From Pseudomonas syringae KCTC 12500 (lineage in GTDB: Bacteria; Pseudomonadota; Gammaproteobacteria; Pseudomonadales; Pseudomonadaceae), in assembly GCF_000507185.2 (NCBI RefSeq), contig NZ_AYTM02000002.1, positions 4,995,501-5,059,500 of the forward strand: a stretch of DNA of 64,000 nt, in the 5' to 3' direction. The notes beneath the pieces were generated by a model. That model ran no database searches and was not told where the DNA came from. It saw only the letters and a program-made list of their open reading frames with translations. Positions 54,343 to 63,797 of this stretch are shown one piece after another (the stretch's first letter is position 1; each line of letters begins with the position of its first letter). A program made the position numbers and the translations under genes.

Positions 54343-55380
54343 TCAACGAAACACCGGCACCACATGCTTGATGAACAGCTCGAGCGACTTTTTCTTCTCG
54401 GCGTGGGGCAGGCTGTTATCGCACCAGAAGCTGAACTCGTCGACACCCAACTCCTGATAGTGACGAATACGCGGAATGATCTCCTCAGGGGTACCGATCA
54501 TGGTGTTTTTGCGGATGTTCTCCAGTTCGAACTCCGGACGCTCCTTGAATTTCTCTTCCGGGCTAGGGGCCAGAAAACCATTGACCGGCGTCTGTTTATT
54601 GCCAAACCACGCGTCAAAGGTACGGTAGAACTTCGCGATGGCGGTGGCACCCACTTTCCAGCCTTCGGGATCATCTGCGGCATGCACATGCGTATGGCGC
54701 AGCACCATTAATTGCGGACGGGGCACGTCAGGGTTATTGGCCAGCGCGGCGTCGAACTTGTTCTTCAGGTCGACAACTTCTTCGTCACCCTTCATCAACG
54801 GGGTGACCATCACGTTACAGCCGTTCTGCACGGCGAAATTGTGCGAGTCGGGGTCGCGCGCAGCGATCCACATCGGCGGCGTGTTGATCGGCTTGGGCAC
54901 AGAAGTCGAGGTCGGGAATTTCCAGATATCGCCATCGTGAGCGTAGTCACCCTGCCATAGCGCACGTACCACAGGGACCATTTCACGCAACGCCTTGCCG
55001 CCCTCGGAGGCTGGCATGCCATCGGCCATGCGGTCGAACTCCACCTGATAGGCACCGCGTGCCAAGCCGACTTCCATGCGCCCGTTGCTGATCACGTCTA
55101 GCAGCGCGCATTCACCCGCGACCCGCAATGGATGCCAGAACGGCGCAATGATGGTACCGGCGCCCAGATGAATACGTGTGGTCCTGGCCGCCAGATACGC
55201 CAGCAGCGGCATCGGGCTTGGCGAGATGGTGTATTCCATCGCGTGGTGTTCGCCTATCCAGACCGTGCTGAAACCACCTTGCTCGGCCATCAGCGTCAGC
55301 TCGGTCAGGTCCTCGAAAAGCTGGCGATGACTGACACTTTCATCCCAGCGTTCCATGTGCACGAACAACGAAAACTTCAT
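54343..55380 (-). CDS. LLM-class flavin-dependent monooxygenase
   Basis: Luciferase-like (beta/alpha)8 monooxygenase, 345 residues, using reduced FMN made by a separate reductase. Blocks: FSLFVHMERWD at the start, GFSTVWIGEHHAM near 40, GAGTIIAPFWHPLRVAGECALLDVISNGRMEVGLARGA near 78-120. The substrate is unknown; the nearby sfnG hints at organosulfur compounds but the genes are separated. The ATG at 55380 follows GAGGTAAG; 55467 is a run-through. Confidence 0.88.
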   Translation of the reverse strand: MKFSLFVHMERWDESVSHRQLFEDLTELTLMAEQGGFSTVWIGEHHAMEYTISPSPMPLLAYLAARTTRIHLGAGTIIAPFWHPLRVAGECALLDVISNGRMEVGLARGAYQVEFDRMADGMPASEGGKALREMVPVVRALWQGDYAHDGDIWKFPTSTSVPKPINTPPMWIAARDPDSHNFAVQNGCNVMVTPLMKGDEEVVDLKNKFDAALANNPDVPRPQLMVLRHTHVHAADDPEGWKVGATAIAKFYRTFDAWFGNKQTPVNGFLAPSPEEKFKERPEFELENIRKNTMIGTPEEIIPRIRHYQELGVDEFSFWCDNSLPHAEKKKSLELFIKHVVPVFR

Positions 55381-55517
55381 GACACTTACCTCGCTTAAAT
55401 CCTGGCGCCTGCACCGGCGTGATGAGTTATTGTTGTCTGATGGTATACCGTAATACTTTCGGTGCAAGTGTTTTTTGCGGCGCTGCTTTTCGCTGCAAAA
55501 CGCAACAGCAGAAACGA

Positions 55518-55543
55518 AAAAAGCGCCTCAAAGGAGGCGCTTT
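55518..55543 (-). terminator. Intrinsic terminator
   Basis: AAAGCGCCTC-AAAG-GAGGCGCTTT stem followed on the reverse strand by a T-rich tract. It terminates the small exported-protein gene that ends at 55588. Confidence 0.85.
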
Positions 55544-55587
55544 CGGATGTTGCGGATTCAGCCGGGGCAGGCCCGATCAGCTTGGGA

Positions 55588-55923
55588 TCAACTGCAGGCT
55601 TCGGATTCAATGTACTCAGCCGTGGAGTCGCGAATCACCGGACCCATGCCACTCACGGCCTTTGCCTGCTCCATGATTTCCAGTGTGGAACCGGTGCCGA
55701 CCAGGTTCACCGTGTGGTTGGCGCAGTTATAGACCCGCTTGGAGTAGATCACCCCAAGTATCCCTTCACGCCGCGTGATCACCACCCGTTCCTTTGCGGT
55801 GCCGCTTTTCTCTACCAGTGCGTGCTGACCGGTTCGATCATGGGGGATGGATATGCTTTTGCCTTCAGCATGCGCCGACAGGGCAGGGATCATCAGGGCC
55901 AGAAAACAGGCATGCAATTTCAT
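55588..55923 (-). CDS. Small exported protein of unknown function
   Basis: A 111-residue protein with a signal peptide (MKLHACFLALMIPALSAHA, cleavage before EGK). The mature part has two cysteines (YNCANHT and the C-terminal EACS) that could form a disulphide. I do not recognise a domain; it is probably periplasmic. The ATG at 55923 follows a GGAG site; 55962 is a longer, less likely start. It is followed by a good terminator and stands alone. Confidence 0.6.
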   Translation of the reverse strand: MKLHACFLALMIPALSAHAEGKSISIPHDRTGQHALVEKSGTAKERVVITRREGILGVIYSKRVYNCANHTVNLVGTGSTLEIMEQAKAVSGMGPVIRDSTAEYIESEACS

Positions 55924-56244
55924 CGGTGCTCCTGCGGATGAATGCGGGTTCGTTGGATCCAAAATTTACTACTGCAACGCGATCCTGGATAGCCGGGAGA
56001 GCTGCCTCTCGTCGGCTTGTTTTCAACAAATCACATCCTGCGCCAGGCCAAATATCCCGTGGAACTGCTGCTCAGGCAACAGTCGTTCCACAGCATGGTG
56101 TGGGGCGGACAGTTGACGCTGCACGCCAGCCGTTGCAACACCTTGATCTGCCTGTCTTTTATTGGATGGCATGGTTGCTGCTCTGTGGATGTGCAGGCCC
56201 TTGTGCTTAATGCGCTCGGGAAGCTTGCAGCAGAGGAGTACCGT
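55924..56244. other. Upstream region of sfnG, no supported gene
   Basis: About 320 bases between the divergent small exported-protein gene and sfnG. Open frames are poor. sfnG genes in other pseudomonads are sigma-54 dependent, but I could not find a GG-N10-GC site that I trust. Confidence 0.5.
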
Positions 56245-57345
56245 ATGAGCCAATCGTCCATAAAATTTGCGTACTGGGTCCCCAACGTCAGTGGTGGGCT
56301 GGTAGTCAGCAAGATCGAACAGCGCACCAGTTGGACCATCGACTACAACCGCAAACTGGCGCAGATCGCCGAGCAGTCCGGTTTCGACTATGCGCTGACG
56401 CAAATCCGCTTTACCGCCGGCTATGGTGCCGAATTCCAGCATGAATCCGTAGCTTTCAGCCACGCACTGTTGGCTGCGACCGAAAAGCTCAAGGTCATCG
56501 CCGCGATATTGCCCGGGCCATGGACTCCGTCGGTAGCCGCCAAACAACTGGCGACCATTGACCAGCTCACGGCCGGGCGCGTGGCAGTCAATATAGTCAG
56601 CGGCTGGTTCAAGGGCGAGTTTCAGGCCATCGGTGAGCCCTGGCTGGAACATGACGAACGTTATCGGCGCTCCGAGGAGTTCATTCGCGCGCTCAAGGGG
56701 ATCTGGACCACCGACAACTTCACCTTCAAGGGTGATTTCTATCGCTTCCACGACTACACCCTCAAACCCAAGCCGATCCAGCGTCCTCACCCGGAGATCT
56801 TTCAGGGCGGCAGCTCTCGGGCTGCACGTGATATGGCGGCGCGGGTGTCGGACTGGTATTTCACCAACGGCAATACTGTCGAAGGCATCAAGGCGCAGGT
56901 CGATGACATTCGAGCCAAGGCAGCCGCGAACGGGCATTCGGTGAAGATCGGCGTGAACGCGTTCATCATTGCCAGGGATACCGAAGAGGAGGCGCGTGCC
57001 GTGCTGGCCGAAATCGTCGACAAGGCTGACCCGGAAGCCGTCAACGCCTTTGGTGATGCCGCGAAACAGGCTGGCCAGTCGAGTCCGGAAGGCGAGGGCA
57101 ACTGGGCCAAATCCACCTTTCAGGATCTGGTGCAGTACAACGACGGCTTCAAGACCAACCTGATCGGCACACCCCGGCAGATTGCCGAGCGCATCGTGGA
57201 GCTCAAGTCCGTTGGCGTAGACCTGGTCCTTTCAGCGTTCCTGCATTTCCAGGAAGAAGTCGCCTATTTCGGTCAGCACGTGTTGCCTCTGGTACGCGAG
57301 CTGGAAGCCGCTGCGCAACGCACGCCTGTCGCCGAGACGGCTTGA
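56245..57345 (+). CDS. sfnG: Dimethylsulfone monooxygenase
   Basis: FMNH2-dependent monooxygenase converting dimethylsulfone to methanesulfinate, part of sulfur scavenging. 366 residues. The N-terminus SSIKFAYWVPNVSGGLVVSKIEQRT is characteristic of SfnG, and TAGRVAVNIVSGWFKGEFQAIGEPWLEHDERYRRSEEFI near residue 110-150 marks the luciferase-like fold. The ATG at 56245 follows GAGGAG. The partner reductase SfnF and regulator SfnR are not in this window. Confidence 0.9.
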   Translation: MSQSSIKFAYWVPNVSGGLVVSKIEQRTSWTIDYNRKLAQIAEQSGFDYALTQIRFTAGYGAEFQHESVAFSHALLAATEKLKVIAAILPGPWTPSVAAKQLATIDQLTAGRVAVNIVSGWFKGEFQAIGEPWLEHDERYRRSEEFIRALKGIWTTDNFTFKGDFYRFHDYTLKPKPIQRPHPEIFQGGSSRAARDMAARVSDWYFTNGNTVEGIKAQVDDIRAKAAANGHSVKIGVNAFIIARDTEEEARAVLAEIVDKADPEAVNAFGDAAKQAGQSSPEGEGNWAKSTFQDLVQYNDGFKTNLIGTPRQIAERIVELKSVGVDLVLSAFLHFQEEVAYFGQHVLPLVRELEAAAQRTPVAETA

Positions 57346-57413
57346 CCTCAGGCCACTGTCGATAACCCGCCTTGCCCCTGTAAGCCAGTCGCATTTACAG
57401 CCCGTCATAAAAT

Positions 57414-57443
57414 CAGGCGCCACTGTGATCCAGTGTGCGCCTG
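57414..57443 (+). terminator. Hairpin after sfnG
   Basis: CAGGCGC and GCGCCTG outer stem with ACTG/CAGT inner stem. It lies about 70 bases past the stop; no strong T-run. Confidence 0.45.
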
Positions 57444-57485
57444 TGTCCGTATGTTCAACCCCGATCAACCCATATACAGTTGCAC

Positions 57486-57503
57486 GTGGCATTATGATGC
57501 CAC
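57486..57503. promoter_or_regulatory. Palindrome upstream of the diguanylate cyclase
   Basis: GTGGCAT-TATG-ATGCCAC, a perfect 7-4-7 inverted repeat about 90 bases before the start at 57591. Possible operator for an unidentified regulator. Confidence 0.35.
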
Positions 57504-57590
57504 TCGCTGGCATGCTTTTATCGATGCCAGGCCTTCCAGGTATGGCCGAGCACTTGCCGACAATGGCATTTGATAGCGAAAGGATTGTCG

Positions 57591-59258
57591 ATGGCCCCTG
57601 AGCAATCAGGTCCGGTTTTCAGAAAAACCAGATGCACTGGTTCTCACCTGTTGTGGAGGCAAGTTTTGAAACGCGACCTTCGGCTTGCGTCATGGCTGAT
57701 CTTCGTAGTGTGCGCCTGCGTGGTGATGTTGATGGCCTGGCAAGCATGGACCGCACGCCGCAACACTCTGGAAAACATCCAGACCAGCACGATCAATCTG
57801 GCTGGAGCGCTGAGTACCTACACGGATGGCATTTTCAAACAGAGCGAGCTGATGCTGATCGGCCTGACGGAGCGTGTCGAAAAGGACGGCGCCGGGCCTG
57901 AACAGATCGAGCGTCTGAGGTGGGTCATTGCGCGTGAAATGGGCGCGTTGCCGCAGATCGATACCGTGTCGCTGTACAACGCCGACGGGATTTGCATCTT
58001 CTCGAGCAATCCCAAAGTCATAGGCATCAACAGTGGGCAGCGCCAGTTCTTTCAGCACCACTTGCAGATGCCTGACAAAGCCCCTTACATCGGCCCGACG
58101 ATTCGCAGCCGCGCCTCCGGCGAATGGGTCATATCGGTCAGCAGACGCATCAATAATCCCGATGCGAGTTTTGCCGGGCTGATGGTTGTGACCATCGGCG
58201 TAGATCATCTGTTGAAGTTCTATTCGGATATCAAGGTTGGCCGAACCGGCATCATCAGTCTGACGTCGACCACCGGACAGCTGCGGGTACGCTATCCCCA
58301 TCTGGAGCAGGAAATCGGTCGCGACCTGTCATCGACGCCCATTTTTACGTCGAAACGCGGCCAAGTGTCCGGCACCGCTCAGTTCGTTTCCAGGATCGAC
58401 GGTGTCCCGCGTTTTTATGCGTTCAAACGCAGTGATGTCTACCCGATCGTCACCGTGGTTGCGCTGGGACAGAAAGAAGCCATGCTCGACTGGCTGGGCC
58501 AGACCAGGCAGTCCATTCTGGTCATGCTGGTGCTGCTCGGCCTGGTGATCGGACTCGGCGTTCGTCTGATCGGGCATATCCACAGCCGCATACGTGCAGA
58601 AGACCAGCTGCTCGATTCCCAGGCAGCCCTGATCCAGCTGAACCAGCACCTGGAGTTGATCGCCTCTGAAGACAAACTGACCGGGCTGGCCAATCGCAGA
58701 CGTTTCGATCAGTTTCTGGAAGTCGAATTCAAACGCGCCAGACGCGAGCGCATTGTGCTGTCGTTGATTCTGATCGATGCCGATCATTTCAAACGCTACA
58801 ACGATCATTACGGTCATCTGGCCGGTGATGAATGCCTGATTGCGCTGGCTCGAGTGGTCGAGCAGTTCATTCGCCGTCCCAGTGACGTCGCCGCCCGCTA
58901 TGGTGGTGAAGAGATCGCGGTGGTGTTGCCCGGTACTGATGAGTCGAACGCTCGCCAGGTGGCCGAGAAGATCCTTCAGGCAATCCGTGACGAGCAGATC
59001 GAACATCCTGCCAGCCCGTTTGGCATCGTGACGATCAGCCTGGGTGTCGCGACATTCGTCGGCACGGATCGTCAGCTCGATCAGCGAGGCCTGATCGAGC
59101 TTGCTGACCGCGCGTTGTATGCCGCCAAATCGCAGGGTCGCAACCGGGTGAATGTGGCGTCGGAAAACGCGACCGGCACATTGCCGGCCTGGACCCGCGT
59201 CAAGGCCTCGGCGGATGCGCGAGCCGACACGGAGCCAAGGTCGGGCCAGCGCGATTGA
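57591..59258 (+). CDS. Diguanylate cyclase with Cache sensor domain
   Basis: Membrane c-di-GMP synthase, 555 residues. TM1 is near 34-54, then a periplasmic double-Cache-like region (about 60-310), TM2 near 318-338 and a C-terminal GGDEF domain. The active-site loop reads GGEEI at about 438-442, and the inhibitory RxxD site is intact (RPSD ending 5 residues before it). DKLTGLANRRRFDQFLE starts the catalytic domain. No EAL domain. The ATG at 57591 follows AGGA. It is probably active and product-inhibited. Confidence 0.92.
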   Translation: MAPEQSGPVFRKTRCTGSHLLWRQVLKRDLRLASWLIFVVCACVVMLMAWQAWTARRNTLENIQTSTINLAGALSTYTDGIFKQSELMLIGLTERVEKDGAGPEQIERLRWVIAREMGALPQIDTVSLYNADGICIFSSNPKVIGINSGQRQFFQHHLQMPDKAPYIGPTIRSRASGEWVISVSRRINNPDASFAGLMVVTIGVDHLLKFYSDIKVGRTGIISLTSTTGQLRVRYPHLEQEIGRDLSSTPIFTSKRGQVSGTAQFVSRIDGVPRFYAFKRSDVYPIVTVVALGQKEAMLDWLGQTRQSILVMLVLLGLVIGLGVRLIGHIHSRIRAEDQLLDSQAALIQLNQHLELIASEDKLTGLANRRRFDQFLEVEFKRARRERIVLSLILIDADHFKRYNDHYGHLAGDECLIALARVVEQFIRRPSDVAARYGGEEIAVVLPGTDESNARQVAEKILQAIRDEQIEHPASPFGIVTISLGVATFVGTDRQLDQRGLIELADRALYAAKSQGRNRVNVASENATGTLPAWTRVKASADARADTEPRSGQRD

Positions 59259-59315
59259 TGCCCGTCGGCCGCCTCTTGGCTATCACTTCTCAGACAGTTG
59301 CTGATCGTCGGCAAT

Positions 59316-62300
59316 CTATTGCGCATGCGGTTTGCGGCGCAGCGCGGACAACACCCAGACGAAGAATATCGGCACCAGTACCACGCCCAGCAACGTTGCA
59401 CTGAGCATGCCGCCGATAACACCTGTACCGATGGCGCGCTGGCTCGCAGCCCCCGCGCCGGTGGCGAGGGTCAGCGGCACCACGCCAAGGATGAAGGCCA
59501 GCGAGGTCATGACAATCGGCCGAAAGCGCAGCCGCGCAGCCTGAAGTGCCGCGTCGCGCAGTGAATGGCCCTGATCCCACAGCTCCTTGGCGAACTCGAC
59601 GATGAGAATCGCGTTTTTCGCCGCCAGCCCGATGATGGTGATCAGGCCGACTTTGAAATACACATCGTTGGGCATGCCGACGGCCGTCACGGCCAGCACG
59701 GAACCCAACGCACCGACGGGTACGATCAGCATCACCACCAGCGGGATCGCCCAGCTCTCATAGAGCGCGACCAGCAGCAGGAACACCACCAGCAGTGCCA
59801 AGCCGAACAGTCCGACCGCCTGGCCGCTGGCGAGTCTTTCCTGATAGGAGAGGCCGGTCCATTCATAACCGATGCCTTGCGGCAGCTCGGAAACGATCCG
59901 TTCGATTTCAGCCATGGCCTCGCCGGTACTGACCCCCGGCGCTGCGTCGCCGGAAATCCTGAACGCGGGGTAGCCCCGTTGTAGCGTGCGATCTGCACCG
60001 GGCCTTGTTCCCAGTGTGTCGAAACGAAGGCACCCAACGGCACCAGCGTGCCGCTGCTGTTGGGCACGTAGAGTTTGAGCACGCTTTCCGGGGTCATTCG
60101 CGAACTCTGCTCGGCCTGCACGACCACGCGCTGTTGACGTCCGGCATTGGCGAAATCACTGATCACCGAGGAACCGAAGGCGGTGGACAGGGCGTTGCTG
60201 ATCGACTCGAAACTCACCCCAAGCGCACGGGCTTTTTCGCGGTCGATGTTCAGGCGCAATTGCGGCGCTTCGGCCAGGCCTTCCATCATCGCGTAGAGAA
60301 TCTTCGGGTTGCCGTTGGCCTCGCCGAGCAGCTTGTCGCGTGCCGCCAGCAAGGCTTCACGGCCCAGGCCTGCGCGGTCCTGCAGACGCAGCGAGAAGCC
60401 GCCCGAGGTGCCCAGGCCGTCGATAGGCGGTGGCGTCACTGCCATCACCGTGCCGTCGCCGAGCCCGGCAAAATGCTGGTTGAACGCCGCCGCTTCTTCA
60501 GCCGCCGACTGGCCCTTGCCGCGCTCCGACCAGTCCTTCAGGGTCGGGAACGCAAGACCCGCGTTTTCACCCATGCCCGAGAAGCTGAACCCCAGCAGCA
60601 TGGTCACCGCGCCAGTGGCTTCGCGGGACAGCATGTAGTTCTCAAGCAATTGCGCGGTGAGGTCGGTACGTGAACGGGTGGCACCGGGGGGCAGTTGCAC
60701 GTCGATGATCAGATAGCCCTGGTCTTCCACGGGCACAAAGGACTCCGGCAGGCGCAGGTAGAAAAAGCCCAGCAGACCGACGATACCCAGGTACAGCAGC
60801 ATGTAGCGGCCGGCGCGCTTGATCATGCTGGAGCTGACGCGCTCGTAACGGTCGGTGAACGTGCCGAACAGGCGATTGAAACCACCGAAGAACCCCCGCT
60901 TTTCATGGTGCCCGGCCGGGATCGGCTTGAGCAGCGTGGCACACAGCGCGGGGGTGAACGTCAGGGCCAGGAAACCCGAAAACAGAATCGACACGGCCAG
61001 CGACAGCGAGAACTGCTGGTAGATGACCCCGACCGAGCCGCCCATGAACGCCAGTGGCAGAAACACGGCGGCCAGGACCAGCGTGATGCCGAAAATCGCC
61101 CCGGAAACCTGCTGCATCGCCTTGACCGTGGCGGCGGCGGGAGAGAGGCCTTCTTCAGCCATGATCCGCTCGACGTTTTCCACCACCACAATGGCGTCGT
61201 CGACCAGAATACCAATGGCCAGCACCATGCCGAACATGGTCATCATGTTCACCGAGAAGCCCATCAGGTACATGATCGCCAGTGTCCCTGCCAGGCACAC
61301 CGGGACCACGATGGTCGGGATCAGCGTGTAACGGATGTTCTGCAGAAACAGGAACATCACCAGAAACACCAGCACCATGGCTTCAACGAGGGTGTAGATC
61401 ACCTTGTCGATCGCCACGTCAACGAAGCGCGAGGTGTCGTACGGTATCGAAAACCCGACGCCTTCCGGGAAATTGACCGACAGCTCGGTGAGCCGCTGTT
61501 CGACGGCTCTGGCCGTCTGGATCGCGTTGGCACCCGGCGACAGCTGAACGGCACCGGCGACGGCCCGTTGCCCGTTCAGGCGTGATTCGAAGCTGTAATC
61601 CTGGCTGCCGACCGCCACCCGCGCCACATCGGACAGGTGCACCGCAGAGCCGTCCTCGTTGGCACGCAGAACGATGCGCCCGAACTCTTCCGGGTTGTCC
61701 AAAGTGCCCTTGACCGCCAGGGTGGCGGTCAACTCCTGCAATGACGAGCCCGGGCTGCTGCCGAAACTGCCTGCCGGAACCTGCACGTTCTGCGCCCGGA
61801 TGGCGGCATTCACGTCGTCGATGGACAAGCCGAAACCCACCAGCTTCTGCGGATCGATCCATACCCGCATCGCGGCTTCGGCAGCGAAGAATTGCAGCCT
61901 GCCGACACCGTTCACCCGGCTTATTTCGTTATTGACGTTGCGTGCCGCGTAGTCGGCCAACGCGACGGTATCCTTGTTGGCCGCGCCGTCCTTGTAGTTC
62001 AGTGTGTAGATCAACAGAAAACCGGAGCTGGCCTGTTCGACCTGCAGGCCCTGGCTGAGGACCGTCTGCGGCAAGCGTGCTTCGGCTTTTTTGATACGGT
62101 TCTGTACCTCGACCTGAGCCAGGTCCGGGTTGGTGCCCGGCACGAACGTCACGTTGATTTCCGCGCTGCCGGTCGAGTTGCTGGTCGACTCGTAATACAG
62201 CATCCCTTTGGCACCGTTGAGCTCGTCCTCGATAACGCTGGTCACCGAATCGACCAGCACTTTCGCGGATGCGCCGGGGTAGGTTGCGGTGATGGTGATC

Positions 62301-62425
62301 TGCGGTGGCGCCACGTCCGGGTACTGCGCCACAGGCAAAGACGGCAGAGCCATCAACCCGGCGAGCAAGATGAACAGGGCGAGTACCCAGGCGAAGTTAG
62401 GGCGCTTGATAAAAAAGAGAGACAT
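59316..62425 (-). pseudogene. RND multidrug efflux pump, broken by a 2-base frameshift
   Basis: Inner-membrane proton-driven pump of the HAE1/AcrB type. The first frame (start 62425) reads normally through TM and porter domains to IARYNG and is then shifted; the second frame (59316 to about 59975) carries the remainder ([31 protein letters not shown]...[24 protein letters not shown]). Removing 2 bases at the GGGGCTACCCC site gives one frame of 1035 codons, the normal family length. Unless this is a sequencing error, the last five or so helices are lost and the pump is inactive. No outer-membrane channel gene is adjacent. Confidence 0.85.
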
Positions 62426-62458
62426 GGACAGTGATCCTCGGTCGCGCTGAAGGCGGCT

Positions 62459-63622
62459 TTACTGCGCTGTGGCCTGCGGCTGGGCGGAGGGCGATTTGCG
62501 GGCGACCTTGTCACCGGCGCTGAGCCCGGTCATGTTGCCGACAATGACCTGTTCGCCTGCCTTCAGGCCTTCAGTGATCTGCCAGCGCGAATCCTGCATC
62601 GCCCCGGTTTTTACCGGGCGCGCTTCGACCGTGCCGTCCTGGGCAATCACCAGCACGCGGGCTGCACCGTCACCAGAGCGCTGAACGGCGCGCTGCGGAA
62701 CAAGAATGGCGTTGCTGTCAACGCGTTGCGGTGTGCGTACCCGCACGTACATGCCGGGCAGCAGCACGCCCTTGGGATTGGCAAAGCGGGCACGCAACGA
62801 AACCTGGCCGGTAGTCCGGTCTACTGCGACATCGGTAAACAGCAGGGTGCCAGTGCTCGTGTAATCGGTGCCGTCGACACTCAGTGACAACGCGTCTTCG
62901 CCGCCCTTGGGCAAGCGGCCTTCCTGTATCGCGGCGCGCATCTGCAAGGCGTCGGCGGCCGGCTGGGTAAAGTCGGCGTAGACCGGGTCGAGTTGTTGAA
63001 TGGTTGCCAGCAGCGTGGTTTCGCCCTGACCGACCAGCGCGCCCTCGGTGACCATAGCGCGGCCAATGCGGCCTGAAATCGGCGCCTTGACGGTGGCATA
63101 GCTCAGGTTCAGCCTGGCTGTTTCAACATCGGCCTCGGCCGAACGCTTCGCTGCAACAGCGTTTTGCAGCGCGGAGCGGGCCGTGTCGAAGGTCTGGCGA
63201 CTCACCGCTTCAATTTCCACCAGCGACTCATAGCGCTTGACCGTGGCCTGAGTCTCGAACAGCGTGGCCTGAGTCCGTGCCAGATCTCCCTGCGCCTTGG
63301 ACAGCGCGGCCTTGAATGGCGCCGGATCGATCTGGAACAGCACTGCGCCGGCTTTCACGTCGGCGCCTTCCTCGAAGTTGCGGCTCAGCACGATACCGGC
63401 CACCCGGGCGCGAACCTGCGCCACACGCACCGGTTCGATACGGCCGGGCAATTCGTCAACGAGCGTGAACGATTCGGCGCTGACGATAATGGCTTCCACC
63501 TCTTTGGGCGCTTTCGATGCAGCGTGATCCTGCTGCTGTTTCTGCTCGCACCCGGTCAGACCCAACGCTGCCAGCAGGGCTACTGCAGACATGACACGCC
63601 AATCGCTGAAACTACTCATCAT
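62459..63622 (-). CDS. RND efflux periplasmic adaptor (MFP) lipoprotein
   Basis: Membrane-fusion adaptor, 387 residues. Lipoprotein signal with lipobox LTGC at about residues 22-25. The biotinyl-lipoyl part (RVAGIVLSRNFEEGADVKAGAVLFQIDP) and hairpin (QATVKRYESLVEIEAVSRQTFDTARSAL) are normal, as is KAPISGRIG near 180. It couples the pump to an outer-membrane channel encoded elsewhere. Frame intact, unlike the pump gene. Start at 63622 or 63619 cannot be separated. Divergent from the TetR gene. Confidence 0.92.
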   Translation of the reverse strand: MMSSFSDWRVMSAVALLAALGLTGCEQKQQQDHAASKAPKEVEAIIVSAESFTLVDELPGRIEPVRVAQVRARVAGIVLSRNFEEGADVKAGAVLFQIDPAPFKAALSKAQGDLARTQATLFETQATVKRYESLVEIEAVSRQTFDTARSALQNAVAAKRSAEADVETARLNLSYATVKAPISGRIGRAMVTEGALVGQGETTLLATIQQLDPVYADFTQPAADALQMRAAIQEGRLPKGGEDALSLSVDGTDYTSTGTLLFTDVAVDRTTGQVSLRARFANPKGVLLPGMYVRVRTPQRVDSNAILVPQRAVQRSGDGAARVLVIAQDGTVEARPVKTGAMQDSRWQITEGLKAGEQVIVGNMTGLSAGDKVARKSPSAQPQATAQ

Positions 63623-63679
63623 TCACCCGGCCGCAGCCATCAGATGCTAAAGCCGCGAATGATCCACTCTGAAAGGCGA

Positions 63680-63697
63680 TGAGTCAATATTGACTCA
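63680..63697. promoter_or_regulatory. Putative TetR operator
   Basis: TGAGTCAATATTGACTCA is a perfect 18-base palindrome midway between the adaptor gene and the tetR gene. A related weaker symmetry, TTAGTGACTAA, follows at 63707-63717. Placement fits autoregulation and pump repression. Confidence 0.6.
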
Positions 63698-63797
63698 CAT
63701 GAGGCTTTAGTGACTAATTGTGTATAGGCTTTGAGAACGCGGTAAGGTTTCTGCACAATGCGCCGCCCGCCACTTATACGAGTTGAAGACGTACCCA

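Noticed and set aside
55924..56244. Sigma-54 promoter for sfnG
   Set aside because: TGG- and TTGC-like words exist, but none has the required GG-N10-GC spacing.
56017..56244. N-terminal extension of SfnG
   Set aside because: The frame is open, but the sequence is not conserved and the ATG at 56245 has a proper ribosome site and the family N-terminus.
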